Part shown: piece after piece, positions 24,385 through 31,788 of the stretch | Layout: every line of letters begins with the position of its first letter | Numbering within the stretch: position 1 is the stretch's first letter | Source: Paractinoplanes toevensis | GTDB lineage: Bacteria; Actinomycetota; Actinomycetes; Mycobacteriales; Micromonosporaceae | Length of the DNA stretch: 64,000 nucleotides | Direction: 5' to 3' | Assembly: GCF_018332695.1 (NCBI RefSeq) | Contig: NZ_BOQN01000051.1 | Span: forward strand, 98,459-162,458 | Program-made: the position numbers and the translations under genes | Notes under the pieces: generated by a model | Database searches by the model: none | What the model was told of the DNA's origin: nothing | The model's input: only the letters and a program-made list of their open reading frames with translations

Positions 24385-25461
24385 GTGGCCGTTATCCGTA
24401 CCCTCGGGGCCGGCGCCTGGCGCGTGGTCGAACTGATCACCACGCCGGTGGTGCCCGCCGACTACCTCGACGTGATCGCACCGCTGCGCAACGCGCAGGT
24501 GCTGCGCGCCAAGGTCGAGGCCGTGCGCCCGGAGACGTCGAACAGCGTCACCCTGGTGCTCCGGCCGGGCCGCGGCTGGGTGCGGCACGAGCCCGGGCAG
24601 TACGTCCGGCTCGGCGTGGACGTCGACGGCGTACGCCTCTGGCGCTCCTACTCGATCACCAGCCCGCCCTGGCGCAGCGACGGCCGGATCACCATCACCG
24701 TCAACGCCGTGCCCGGCGGAGCGGTCAGCACCGAGCTCGTCCGCAACGTCAAGCGCGGCATGATCCTGCACCTCGACCCGCCCACCGGCGCGTTCCGGCT
24801 CGACGAGACCCGGCCGGCGAAGGCACTGTTCATCACCGCGGGCAGCGGCATCACCCCGGTCATGGGCATGCTGCGCAGCGCGTTGCACGAGATGACCGAC
24901 GTGGTCGTGGTGCACTCAGCCCGTACCAAAGAGGATGTTGTCTTCGGTCTGGAACTTCGCGGCCTGGCCGCCGAGGGCCGGATCCGGCTGATCGAGCGGC
25001 ACACCCGGGCCTCCGACTCCGGCCGCCTCAAGCCGGCCGACATCGCCGAACTCGTCCCCGACCTGCTCGAGCGCGAGACGTGGGCCTGCGGGCCGAACGA
25101 GATGCTCGACGACCTGGAAACCCACTGGGCCGACGGCGGTGCCGCCCACCGGCTGCGCACCGAGCGGTTCCGCCCGACGCTGCTCACCGACGGCGGGGGC
25201 GGCACGGTCACGTTCACCAAGTCCGGCACCGTCGTCGAGACCGACGGCACCGAGCCCATCCTCGACTCCGGCGAGACCGCCGGCGTGCTGATGAAGTCCG
25301 GCTGCCGGATGGGCATCTGCTTCAGCTGCGTCCTGCCGCTGCGTGAGGGCGCCGTGCGCGACCTGCGCGACGGCCGGCTCACCGTCGCCGAGCCGGGCGA
25401 CAACATCCCGATCCAGCCCTGCATCTCGGCCGCCGCCGGCCCCTGCACCATCGAAGGATGA
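24385..25461 (+). CDS. ferredoxin reductase partner of the desaturase
   Basis: This 358-residue flavin reductase has an FAD domain (RHEPGQYVRLGVDVDG; WRSYSITSPPW), an NAD domain (FITAGSGITPVMGMLRS; WACGPNEML) and a C-terminal plant-type [2Fe-2S] domain (SGCRMGICFSCVLPL with a later PCISAAAG cysteine). It resembles Rv3230c, the electron donor of the mycobacterial stearoyl-CoA desaturase DesA3. The GTG start has an AGGAAG Shine-Dalgarno. The desaturase gene begins one base after its stop, so both are co-translated. Confidence 0.9.
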   Translation: MAVIRTLGAGAWRVVELITTPVVPADYLDVIAPLRNAQVLRAKVEAVRPETSNSVTLVLRPGRGWVRHEPGQYVRLGVDVDGVRLWRSYSITSPPWRSDGRITITVNAVPGGAVSTELVRNVKRGMILHLDPPTGAFRLDETRPAKALFITAGSGITPVMGMLRSALHEMTDVVVVHSARTKEDVVFGLELRGLAAEGRIRLIERHTRASDSGRLKPADIAELVPDLLERETWACGPNEMLDDLETHWADGGAAHRLRTERFRPTLLTDGGGGTVTFTKSGTVVETDGTEPILDSGETAGVLMKSGCRMGICFSCVLPLREGAVRDLRDGRLTVAEPGDNIPIQPCISAAAGPCTIEG

Positions 25462-25462
25462 C

Positions 25463-26668
25463 ATGACGACGATCCAGCGCAAGAAGACCAGCCCCGTCGC
25501 CCACCTCACGCCCGAGGACATCGAGCAGATCGGCATCGAGCTCGACGCCATCCGCGACGAGGTGATGGCGAGCCGAGGCGCGAAGGACGCCGCCTACATC
25601 CGGCGGGTGATCGCCTGGCAGCGCGGGCTCGAACTCGGCAGCCGCGGGATCCTGCTGTTCTCCCTGTTCCCGCCGGCGTGGCTGGTCGGCACGGCCGGCC
25701 TGTCGATCGCCAAGATCCTGGAGAACATGGAGATCGGCCACAACATCATGCACGGCCAGTGGGACTTCCTGCGCGACCCGAAGATCCACTCGACGAAGTG
25801 GGAGTGGGACAACGCCTCCCCGTCCGAGCAGTGGAAGCACTCGCACAACGAGCTGCACCACACCTACACGAACGTGGTCGGCCGCGACAACGACCTCGGC
25901 TACGGCATCATGCGCGTCGACGAGGACCAGAAGTGGATCCCGCTCTACCTGGGCCAGCCGCTCTGGAACTTCGTCAACGCCTGCTTCTTCGAATACGGCA
26001 TCGCCGCGTACGACCTCGAGCTGGGCAAGAACCTGGCCACCAAGAAGCGCCGCCAGGACCCCGGTTTCCGCGCCCGGCTGAAGCAGACCCGCCGCAAGAT
26101 CGGCAAGCAGGTCCTCAAGGACTACATCATCCACCCGGCGCTGTCCGGTCCGTCCTTCCTGCACACGATCGCCGCCAACGCGGTCGCCAACCTGGTCCGC
26201 AACCTGTGGACCCACTCGGTCATCATGTGCGGCCACTTCCCCAACGGCGTCGAGACGTTCGAGAAGACGTCCATCGAGGGCGAGACCCGCGGCGAGTGGT
26301 ACCTGCGGCAGATGCTCGGCTCGGCCAACATCAGCGGCAGCAAGGCCATGCACCTGATGACCGGCAACCTGTCCCACCAGATCGAGCACCACCTGTTCCC
26401 GGACATGCCGAGCAACCGGTACCACCAGGTGGCCCCCAGGATCAAAGACCTTTTCCAGCGGTACGGGCTGACCTACACCACCGGCCCACTGCCCAAGCAG
26501 GTCGCGTCGGCCTGGTGGAAGGTCATCCGGCTCTCCCTGCCCAACCGGGGCGAGGCAGCCATCCGCCGCCCGATCGAGAAGAAGGCCCCGGCCACCGCAG
26601 CCCGCTGGCGCCGAGCCGAAGTCCCCACAACGCCCCTCAGCCCGGCAGCCGAGACCGCAGCGCCCTGA
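25463..26668 (+). CDS. membrane fatty acid (acyl-CoA) desaturase
   Basis: This 401-residue di-iron membrane desaturase carries the three histidine boxes HNIMH, HSHNELHHTYTN and HQIEHHLFP. Hydrophobic stretches near residues 55-85 and 175-250 are interrupted by these boxes. It introduces a double bond into long-chain acyl groups using electrons from the preceding reductase. The closest type is DesA3-like Delta9 desaturase, though front-end desaturases share the QIEHH variant. The basic, alanine- and proline-rich tail after residue 360 is likely disordered. Confidence 0.9.
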   Translation: MTTIQRKKTSPVAHLTPEDIEQIGIELDAIRDEVMASRGAKDAAYIRRVIAWQRGLELGSRGILLFSLFPPAWLVGTAGLSIAKILENMEIGHNIMHGQWDFLRDPKIHSTKWEWDNASPSEQWKHSHNELHHTYTNVVGRDNDLGYGIMRVDEDQKWIPLYLGQPLWNFVNACFFEYGIAAYDLELGKNLATKKRRQDPGFRARLKQTRRKIGKQVLKDYIIHPALSGPSFLHTIAANAVANLVRNLWTHSVIMCGHFPNGVETFEKTSIEGETRGEWYLRQMLGSANISGSKAMHLMTGNLSHQIEHHLFPDMPSNRYHQVAPRIKDLFQRYGLTYTTGPLPKQVASAWWKVIRLSLPNRGEAAIRRPIEKKAPATAARWRRAEVPTTPLSPAAETAAP

Positions 26669-26685
26669 TCCCTCGGTCCGTTGAT

Positions 26686-26730
26686 GTAGATTGCTTCTAC
26701 GTAGATGTCATCTACCTAGAAGCAATCTAT
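26686..26730. repeat. array of three adjacent 15-bp dyads forming a long palindrome
   Basis: Three back-to-back 15-mers each have TAGA-N5-TCTA symmetry: GTAGATTGCTTCTAC (26686-26700), GTAGATGTCATCTAC (26701-26715) and CTAGAAGCAATCTAT (26716-26730). The outer two are also reverse complements of each other, so 26687-26729 is a 43-base palindrome broken only by one C/C mismatch pair and a central T. It is markedly AT-rich for this DNA. It begins 18 bases after the desaturase stop and ends five bases before the Shine-Dalgarno of the ATPase gene. Confidence 0.85.
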
Positions 26731-26745
26731 TCACGGGAGGCTGCC

Positions 26746-28185
26746 GTGTTCGTCGGCCGACGCACCGAGTTGTCCTTGCTGACGAAGCGGATCGACCACA
26801 TCACGCGGGCCGGGACCGGGCTGGCCGTCGCGATTCGCGGCCGCCGCCAGGTTGGTAAGTCGCGCCTCGTCCAAGAGCTCTGTGACCGTTCCGGCCTCCC
26901 CTACCTGTATTTCACCGCCGTCAAAGGCGCATCGGTCACCGAATCGACGACTCAGTTTCTCGCCGACCTGTCCGAGTCCGACCTGCCGAACGACCACGGC
27001 TTGCTTCCCGGCACGCCTCCGTCCGGCGGCTGGGGTGACATGTTGCGCCTGCTCGCCGGGGCGCTGCCGGACGGACCGTGCATCGTCGTGGTCGATGAGG
27101 TGCCGTGGCTCACCGAGCAGGACGACACGTTCGACGGGCAGCTGCAGGTGGTCTGGGACCGACTGTTGTCCCGCCGGCCGGTCCTGCTGCTGCTTCTCGG
27201 CAGCGACCTGCACATGATGCAGCGCCTCACTGCGTACGACCGGCCGTTCTACGGCCGCGCCGACAACCTCGTGCTCGGCCCGCTGAACCTCGCCGAGACC
27301 GCCGCCGCGACCGGCCTCACTGGTTCCGACGCCATCGATGCGCACCTGATCACCGGCGGCCTGCCCGGGATCCTGCTGCGCTGGCCGTCCGGAACAGCCG
27401 CCGATGACTATCTCCGCGACGAATTTGCTGACCCGGCGTCACCGCTGTTCGCCGTACCGGAACAGTCTCTCGCCTCGGAATTTCCCAATCCCGACGTCGC
27501 GCGGCGCGTCGTCGAAGCGGTCGGTGGTGACGCCCGCGCTTTTGCCAACATCGCCAGTACGGCCGGTGGACGTGAGGGGACGGTCAGCTCCGGAACCCTG
27601 TCCCCGCTGTTGCGACAGCTCACCGAGGACAAGCAGGTCCTGGCGATCGACCACCCGCTGTCGACAAGCAGCGGCAAGCCCGCCCTGTACCGGATCGCCG
27701 ACAGCAACCTACGCCTCTACCTCGCCATTCTGCGCGAGGTCCACAATCTGACCCTGCGAGGCCGGCCCGGGACCGGCTTCACCCTGTTCCAGAACCGATG
27801 GTCGAGCTGGCGCGGCCGGGCGGTTGAGCCACTGATCCGTGCGTCGCTGGAGCAGGCCACGGTCACCGGGTCGCTGCCCTGGCCGGACGCCCAGGTCGTC
27901 GGCGGCTGGTGGAACCGGCAATTCAACCCGGAGATCGACCTGGTGGGTGCCGACCGGGCGCCGGTCGCCTCGCGGATTCACTTCTGCGGGTCGCTGAAGT
28001 GGCTGGGGACCCCGTTCGATGCGCACGACCTGCGCCAACTCCAGGAAGACGCCCGCCTCGTGCCCGGTTTCGACGGGTCGAGCACCGGGCTGATCGCTGT
28101 CACCCGCTCGGGTGCGGACCTGCCGGCCGACGCGGTGGATGTCGTGTGGGGCCCCGGCGAAGTCGTGTCCGCCTGGCCCGTATGA
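26746..28185 (+). CDS. AAA ATPase with C-terminal DUF234-like domain
   Basis: This 479-residue protein is of the archaeal/bacterial single-gene ATPase family. The N-terminal FVGRRTEL leads to Walker A GRRQVGKSRL (about residues 32-41) and Walker B IVVVDEVPWL. A winged-helix segment (LLRQLTEDKQVLAI) is followed by a C-terminal DUF234-like, nuclease-fold-like domain containing FNPEIDLVGA. The usual family GECKW appears here as GSLKW, so an acidic residue is replaced by serine. GTG start with GGGAGG six bases upstream. Function unknown. It stands alone between unrelated operons, and its slightly weaker GC bias hints at transfer. The dyad array upstream probably controls it. Confidence 0.82.
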   Translation: MFVGRRTELSLLTKRIDHITRAGTGLAVAIRGRRQVGKSRLVQELCDRSGLPYLYFTAVKGASVTESTTQFLADLSESDLPNDHGLLPGTPPSGGWGDMLRLLAGALPDGPCIVVVDEVPWLTEQDDTFDGQLQVVWDRLLSRRPVLLLLLGSDLHMMQRLTAYDRPFYGRADNLVLGPLNLAETAAATGLTGSDAIDAHLITGGLPGILLRWPSGTAADDYLRDEFADPASPLFAVPEQSLASEFPNPDVARRVVEAVGGDARAFANIASTAGGREGTVSSGTLSPLLRQLTEDKQVLAIDHPLSTSSGKPALYRIADSNLRLYLAILREVHNLTLRGRPGTGFTLFQNRWSSWRGRAVEPLIRASLEQATVTGSLPWPDAQVVGGWWNRQFNPEIDLVGADRAPVASRIHFCGSLKWLGTPFDAHDLRQLQEDARLVPGFDGSSTGLIAVTRSGADLPADAVDVVWGPGEVVSAWPV

Positions 28186-28263
28186 CAAACATGGTATGAC
28201 GGGTTGCAGAGTGCCGCTCCATAGGCTGATCGCCATCTATATACCTTGGTGATCGGAGCGCCC

Positions 28264-29451
28264 ATGATCGCGCAGACCCGCCATCGACGCAGGGCGGCGC
28301 TGACCGTGCCCGCTCTGCTCGCCGTCCTGGCCCTCGTGGTCACCTTCATCCGCACGCCTGCCGCTACCGCGGCGGCCAGCATGACGGTCGCGCAGGCGAT
28401 CGCTAGTCAGACCGGCGGGACCGGCACCGTCACCGGCTACGTCGTCGGTGAACCGACCGCCACCAGCACCGTTCGGACCAGCAGCTTCACCGGGGACACG
28501 GCGCTCGCGCTGGCCGACAGCAGCACCCAGACCAGCACCGGCTCGATGCTGTACGTGCAGATCACCAGCGCCTACCGGTCGTCGTTCGGGTTGCTCACCA
28601 ACCCGGGCCGGATGCGCACCCAGATCACCGTGACCGGGACGCTGACCGCGTACTTCTCGCACGCGGGCCTCAAGTCGCCGACCTCGATGACCGCCGGCGG
28701 CTCCAGCCCGACCACGAGCCCGACGAGCGGGCCGACCGCGACGCCGACGTCCTCCAGTTCCACCGACACCTACTACGCGAACGCCATCGGCAAGTCGGGT
28801 GACAGCCTCAAGAACGCCCTGCACACGATCATCTCGACGGGCGTCACCAAGCTGTCGTACGACGGGGTCTGGAACGCCCTGAAGGTCACCGACCAGGACC
28901 CGTCGAACTCGTCGAACGTGATCCTGCTCTACTCGGGCATCAGCCGGTCCAAGACGCTCAACGGCGGCGACTCCGGCGACTGGAACCGGGAGCACGTCTA
29001 CGCCAAGTCGCACGGCGATTTCGGCACCACCGCCGGCCCCGGCACCGACCTGCACCACCTGCGCCCGGAGGACGTGGCGGTCAACGCGCTGCGCGACAAC
29101 AAGGACTTCGACACCGGCGGCAGCGCGGCCACCGGCGCCCCCGGCAACTACACCGACTCGGACTCCTGGGAGCCCCGCAACGCCGTCAAGGGCGACGTGG
29201 CCCGCATGATCTTCTACATGGCGGTGCGCTACGAGGGCGACGACGGCTTCGCCGACCTCGAGGTCAACAACTCCGTCTCGAACGGCAGCAACCCGTACAT
29301 CGGCAAGCTCTCCGTCCTGCTCACCTGGAACGCCCAGGACCCGCCGGACTCCTTCGAGAAGAACCGCAACCAGGTCATCTACGCCAGCTACCAGCACAAC
29401 CGCAACCCGTTCATCGACCACCCCGAGTGGGTTTCGTCGATCTTCGGCTAG
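28264..29451 (+). CDS. secreted endonuclease I family nuclease
   Basis: This 395-residue exported nuclease has a signal peptide to about residue 40, then an OB-fold-like domain (MTVAQAIASQTGGTGTVTGYVVG, residues 40-140) of the kind found in YhcR-type nucleases. A Ser/Thr/Pro linker follows, then the endonuclease I (EndA/NucM) catalytic domain with the beta-beta-alpha metal motif WNREHVYAKSHGDF and DLHHLRPEDVAVN. It likely degrades extracellular DNA or RNA for nutrient phosphate. GGAG precedes the ATG by six bases. A hairpin terminator follows. Confidence 0.88.
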   Translation: MIAQTRHRRRAALTVPALLAVLALVVTFIRTPAATAAASMTVAQAIASQTGGTGTVTGYVVGEPTATSTVRTSSFTGDTALALADSSTQTSTGSMLYVQITSAYRSSFGLLTNPGRMRTQITVTGTLTAYFSHAGLKSPTSMTAGGSSPTTSPTSGPTATPTSSSSTDTYYANAIGKSGDSLKNALHTIISTGVTKLSYDGVWNALKVTDQDPSNSSNVILLYSGISRSKTLNGGDSGDWNREHVYAKSHGDFGTTAGPGTDLHHLRPEDVAVNALRDNKDFDTGGSAATGAPGNYTDSDSWEPRNAVKGDVARMIFYMAVRYEGDDGFADLEVNNSVSNGSNPYIGKLSVLLTWNAQDPPDSFEKNRNQVIYASYQHNRNPFIDHPEWVSSIFG

Positions 29452-29463
29452 CCGACGAGAGGG

Positions 29464-29492
29464 CAGCCCGGTCGCTCGCGGCCGGGCTGTTT
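29464..29492 (+). terminator. rho-independent terminator after endonuclease
   Basis: CAGCCCGG (29464-29471) pairs with CCGGGCTG (29482-29489) and is followed by TTT. Confidence 0.75.
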
Positions 29493-29501
29493 CCGCCGAA
29501 C

Positions 29502-29507
29502 TAGCCT
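29502..29507 (+). promoter_or_regulatory. -10 box for leaderless hydrolase gene
   Basis: TAGCCT lies exactly at -12 to -7 relative to the ATG at 29514. No convincing -35 or Shine-Dalgarno is seen. Confidence 0.35.
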
Positions 29508-29513
29508 GGCGGG

Positions 29514-30806
29514 ATGTGGAACCTGGGCGAGCTCGTCGCGAAGCACAGGGTGCCGGGCGCACAGGTCGCCGTCCTGGCCGACGGAGAGATCCGGGATGAG
29601 GCCGCGGGCGTGCTGAGTCTGCGAACCCGGGTCGAGGCCACGACCGACTCGGTGTTCAAGATCGGCTCGATCACCAAGATCTGGACAGCCACACTGATCC
29701 AGCAACTGGTCGGCGACGGGGTGCTGGATCTCGACCGGCCCGTTCGCGACTACCTGCCCGGCTTTCGGCTCAGCGATCCGGCCGCCACCGCGTCACTGAC
29801 GGCCCGCCACCTGCTCACCCACACCGGCGGGATCGACGGGAACCACTTCACCGACACGGGCCGCAACGACGACGCCATCGAGAAGTTCGTCGCCACCCTC
29901 GCCGAGGCGGACCACCTCCTGCCGCCCGGCACCGTCTTCTCCTATTCCAACAGCGGGTACGTGGTGCTCGGCCGGCTGGTGGAGGTGTTGCGCGACAAGC
30001 CCTTCCACGACGTGCTCCGCGAACGCCTGATCACTCCTCTGGGCCTGCGCACCGTGGCTACCGACACCTACGAGGCCATCCTGAAGCGCGCCGCGGTCGG
30101 TCACGTCCTTGCCGGCGGAGAGATCGTTCCGACGAAACAGTGGGCGGTTTCCTACTACTGCGCGCCCAGCGGCTCGCACCTCGCCACCAGCGCACGCGAC
30201 CTGCTGGAGTTCGTCCGCCTGCACCTCACCGACGATGCGCTGGCGGCACTGCGCGAACCCCAGGTCGAATCCGTCCCGGATTTCGGCGGCGGCGTCACCG
30301 GTTGGGGGCTCGGCTGGATGCTCCACCAGGGCGGCGTCGTCGGCCACACCGGCGTCTCCAAGGGACAGAAGGCATTCCTTCGCGTCGCCCCGTCGGCCGG
30401 TGTCGCGGTGGCCGTGCTGACCAACAGCACGGGAGGTGAGCCACTGGCCTACGAGATCTTCGGGGCGGCGCTCCGGGACCTGGCCGGCGTCGCGACGGCG
30501 CCGCTGCCCGTGCCGCCCGCGAACCCGGCCGCGATCGATGCGAGCCGGATGTGCGGCACCTACCGATCCACCCGGTACGACATCACGCTCACCAGCGAGC
30601 ACGGGCGCGCGTTCCTCACCTACCGCCCGCGCAACGGGGCCGGTGGGTCCGCGAACCGCGTCGAGGTCGTCCGCCTCGACGAGAACTCGGTCATCACCGT
30701 CGAGTCGGAGTCCGGCCGCCACCAGGTCCTGTCCCTGGTCGGCGCCGACCGGCTCGGCCGCGCCCGCTTCCTGCACGACGGTGCCGCCGCCTGCCGCATC
30801 GCCTGA
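29514..30806 (+). CDS. serine hydrolase, beta-lactamase/PBP (class C) fold
   Basis: This 430-residue protein of the beta-lactamase family PF00144 has the nucleophile motif S52-ITK-55, the second motif Y144-SN-146 and a late HTG, the KTG equivalent, in VVGHTGVSKGQ. No signal peptide is present, so it is cytoplasmic or non-classically exported; most members are esterases or D-aminopeptidases rather than antibiotic-degrading enzymes. The last 90 residues form the beta-barrel lipocalin-like tail common in this family. No operon partner: a terminator precedes it and the next gene is convergent. Confidence 0.85.
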   Translation: MWNLGELVAKHRVPGAQVAVLADGEIRDEAAGVLSLRTRVEATTDSVFKIGSITKIWTATLIQQLVGDGVLDLDRPVRDYLPGFRLSDPAATASLTARHLLTHTGGIDGNHFTDTGRNDDAIEKFVATLAEADHLLPPGTVFSYSNSGYVVLGRLVEVLRDKPFHDVLRERLITPLGLRTVATDTYEAILKRAAVGHVLAGGEIVPTKQWAVSYYCAPSGSHLATSARDLLEFVRLHLTDDALAALREPQVESVPDFGGGVTGWGLGWMLHQGGVVGHTGVSKGQKAFLRVAPSAGVAVAVLTNSTGGEPLAYEIFGAALRDLAGVATAPLPVPPANPAAIDASRMCGTYRSTRYDITLTSEHGRAFLTYRPRNGAGGSANRVEVVRLDENSVITVESESGRHQVLSLVGADRLGRARFLHDGAAACRIA

Positions 30807-30843
30807 TGATCAGCGACCGGCTCGACGGCGGCACCCGGTGGTG

Positions 30844-31599
30844 TCAGCCGCGGTGGGCGACGCGGATCTCCGTGCGTAGTGCCGGTGGGCCGTCCAGTGG
30901 CGCCGGGTCCTCGGGTGTCGGGGTGACGCCGCCGGCCGCGATCCGGTCCAGGGTGCGCAGGCCGGGCTGGGTGATCTCGCCGAAGATCGTGTAGTTCGGG
31001 CGGAGCGCCGAGTTCGCGTACACCAGGAAGAACTGGCTGCCGTTGGTGTCCGGGCCGGCGTTGGCCATGGCCAGCACGCCTCGGGCGTAGACCTTGCGGG
31101 CTCCGGTCGGGTCGGTCGGCGCGGGCGGCAGGTCGGTCGGGAGTTCGTCGCGGTAGCGGTAGCCGGGGCCACCCTCACCGGTGCCGGACGGGTCGCCGCA
31201 TTGCAGCACCGACAGCGTGGGGTACGTGGTGAGCCGGTGGCAGATCGTCCGGTCGTAGAAGCGGCTCCGGGTCAGGTGCAGGAAGCTCTGCACCGTGCAC
31301 GGCGCCTCGGCCCGGTCCAGCACCAGAGGGATCGCGCCCAGGTTGGTGCGCAACACGACGCGGACCTTGCCGCGCGCGGGGGTGTGCCGGGGGTCGGGTG
31401 GCAGCCCGACCGGGCGGGCGGCCGGCTCGTCGGGGGTCGGCGTGTAGGCGCAGGGGCCGGCGGTCGGGCCGGTCGGCGACGGCGAGCTCGCAACCGTGGT
31501 CGGCGACGGTGCGCTCGCGGAGGCCGCCGCGGGGGCGGCGAGCCCGAGCCCCACGGCGAGGGTGATCACCAGCAGGGCGGGCAGACGATATCTGGACAT
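30844..31599 (-). CDS. secreted cyclophilin-type peptidyl-prolyl isomerase
   Basis: This 251-residue protein has a signal peptide (MSRYRLPALLVITLAVGLGLAAPAAASA) and a Ser/Thr/Pro-rich linker to about residue 75, then a cyclophilin domain: GAIPLVLDRAEAPCTVQSFLHL, YDRTICHRL, and GVLAMANAGPDTNGSQFFLVY holding the active-site core. It assists folding of exported proteins at the cell surface. A promoter TTGACG-17-TAGACC ends six bases before the ATG, which implies leaderless translation. Confidence 0.9.
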   Translation of the reverse strand: MSRYRLPALLVITLAVGLGLAAPAAASASAPSPTTVASSPSPTGPTAGPCAYTPTPDEPAARPVGLPPDPRHTPARGKVRVVLRTNLGAIPLVLDRAEAPCTVQSFLHLTRSRFYDRTICHRLTTYPTLSVLQCGDPSGTGEGGPGYRYRDELPTDLPPAPTDPTGARKVYARGVLAMANAGPDTNGSQFFLVYANSALRPNYTIFGEITQPGLRTLDRIAAGGVTPTPEDPAPLDGPPALRTEIRVAHRG

Positions 31600-31605
31600 C
31601 AGACC

Positions 31606-31634
31606 GGTCTAATCGACAGAGGTAGATACGTCAA
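31606..31634 (-). promoter_or_regulatory. promoter of cyclophilin gene
   Basis: On the minus strand TTGACG (31634-31629), a 17-bp spacer and TAGACC (31611-31606) precede the ATG at 31599 at leaderless distance. The palindrome AGACCGGTCT (31601-31610) overlaps the -10. Confidence 0.5.
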
Positions 31635-31706
31635 GCGACGCAGAGGCCGGCCCCGTGACCGACCCCCGGCGGGGTGCGCGGGTAGACGCCGAACGCCGGC
31701 TGGCCA

Positions 31707-31761
31707 TTGACGCTCTTCCATAGGTTTGTTTACGATTCCGAAACGCTTGACATCGTTGTCA
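31707..31761 (+). promoter_or_regulatory. promoter and operator-like dyad of GH92 gene
   Basis: TTGACG (31707-31712), an 18-bp spacer and TACGAT (31731-31736) form a promoter. Just downstream, TGACATCGTTGTCA (31748-31761) is an inverted repeat with 5-bp arms, placed to block transcription. The rest of the region from 31600 holds nothing else recognisable. Confidence 0.5.
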
Positions 31762-31788
31762 CGGACTCGGGAACGGCAGGGCCCACCG

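Noticed and set aside
26686..26730. The dyad array as an ordinary rho-independent terminator of the desaturase operon
   Set aside because: The stem is AT-rich, has no U-tract and is built from three phased units, unlike the GC-rich terminators elsewhere in the window. Read-through control is still possible.
25678..26745. Possible fusion of a desaturase-region frame to the ATPase
   Set aside because: The upstream part is an off-frame reading of the desaturase gene. A GTG at 26746 with GGGAGG gives the family's proper FVGRR start.
29514..30806. Antibiotic-resistance beta-lactamase
   Set aside because: It has the class C fold and motifs, but no signal peptide and a lipocalin-like tail typical of esterase/peptidase relatives. 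A resistance role is not supported.
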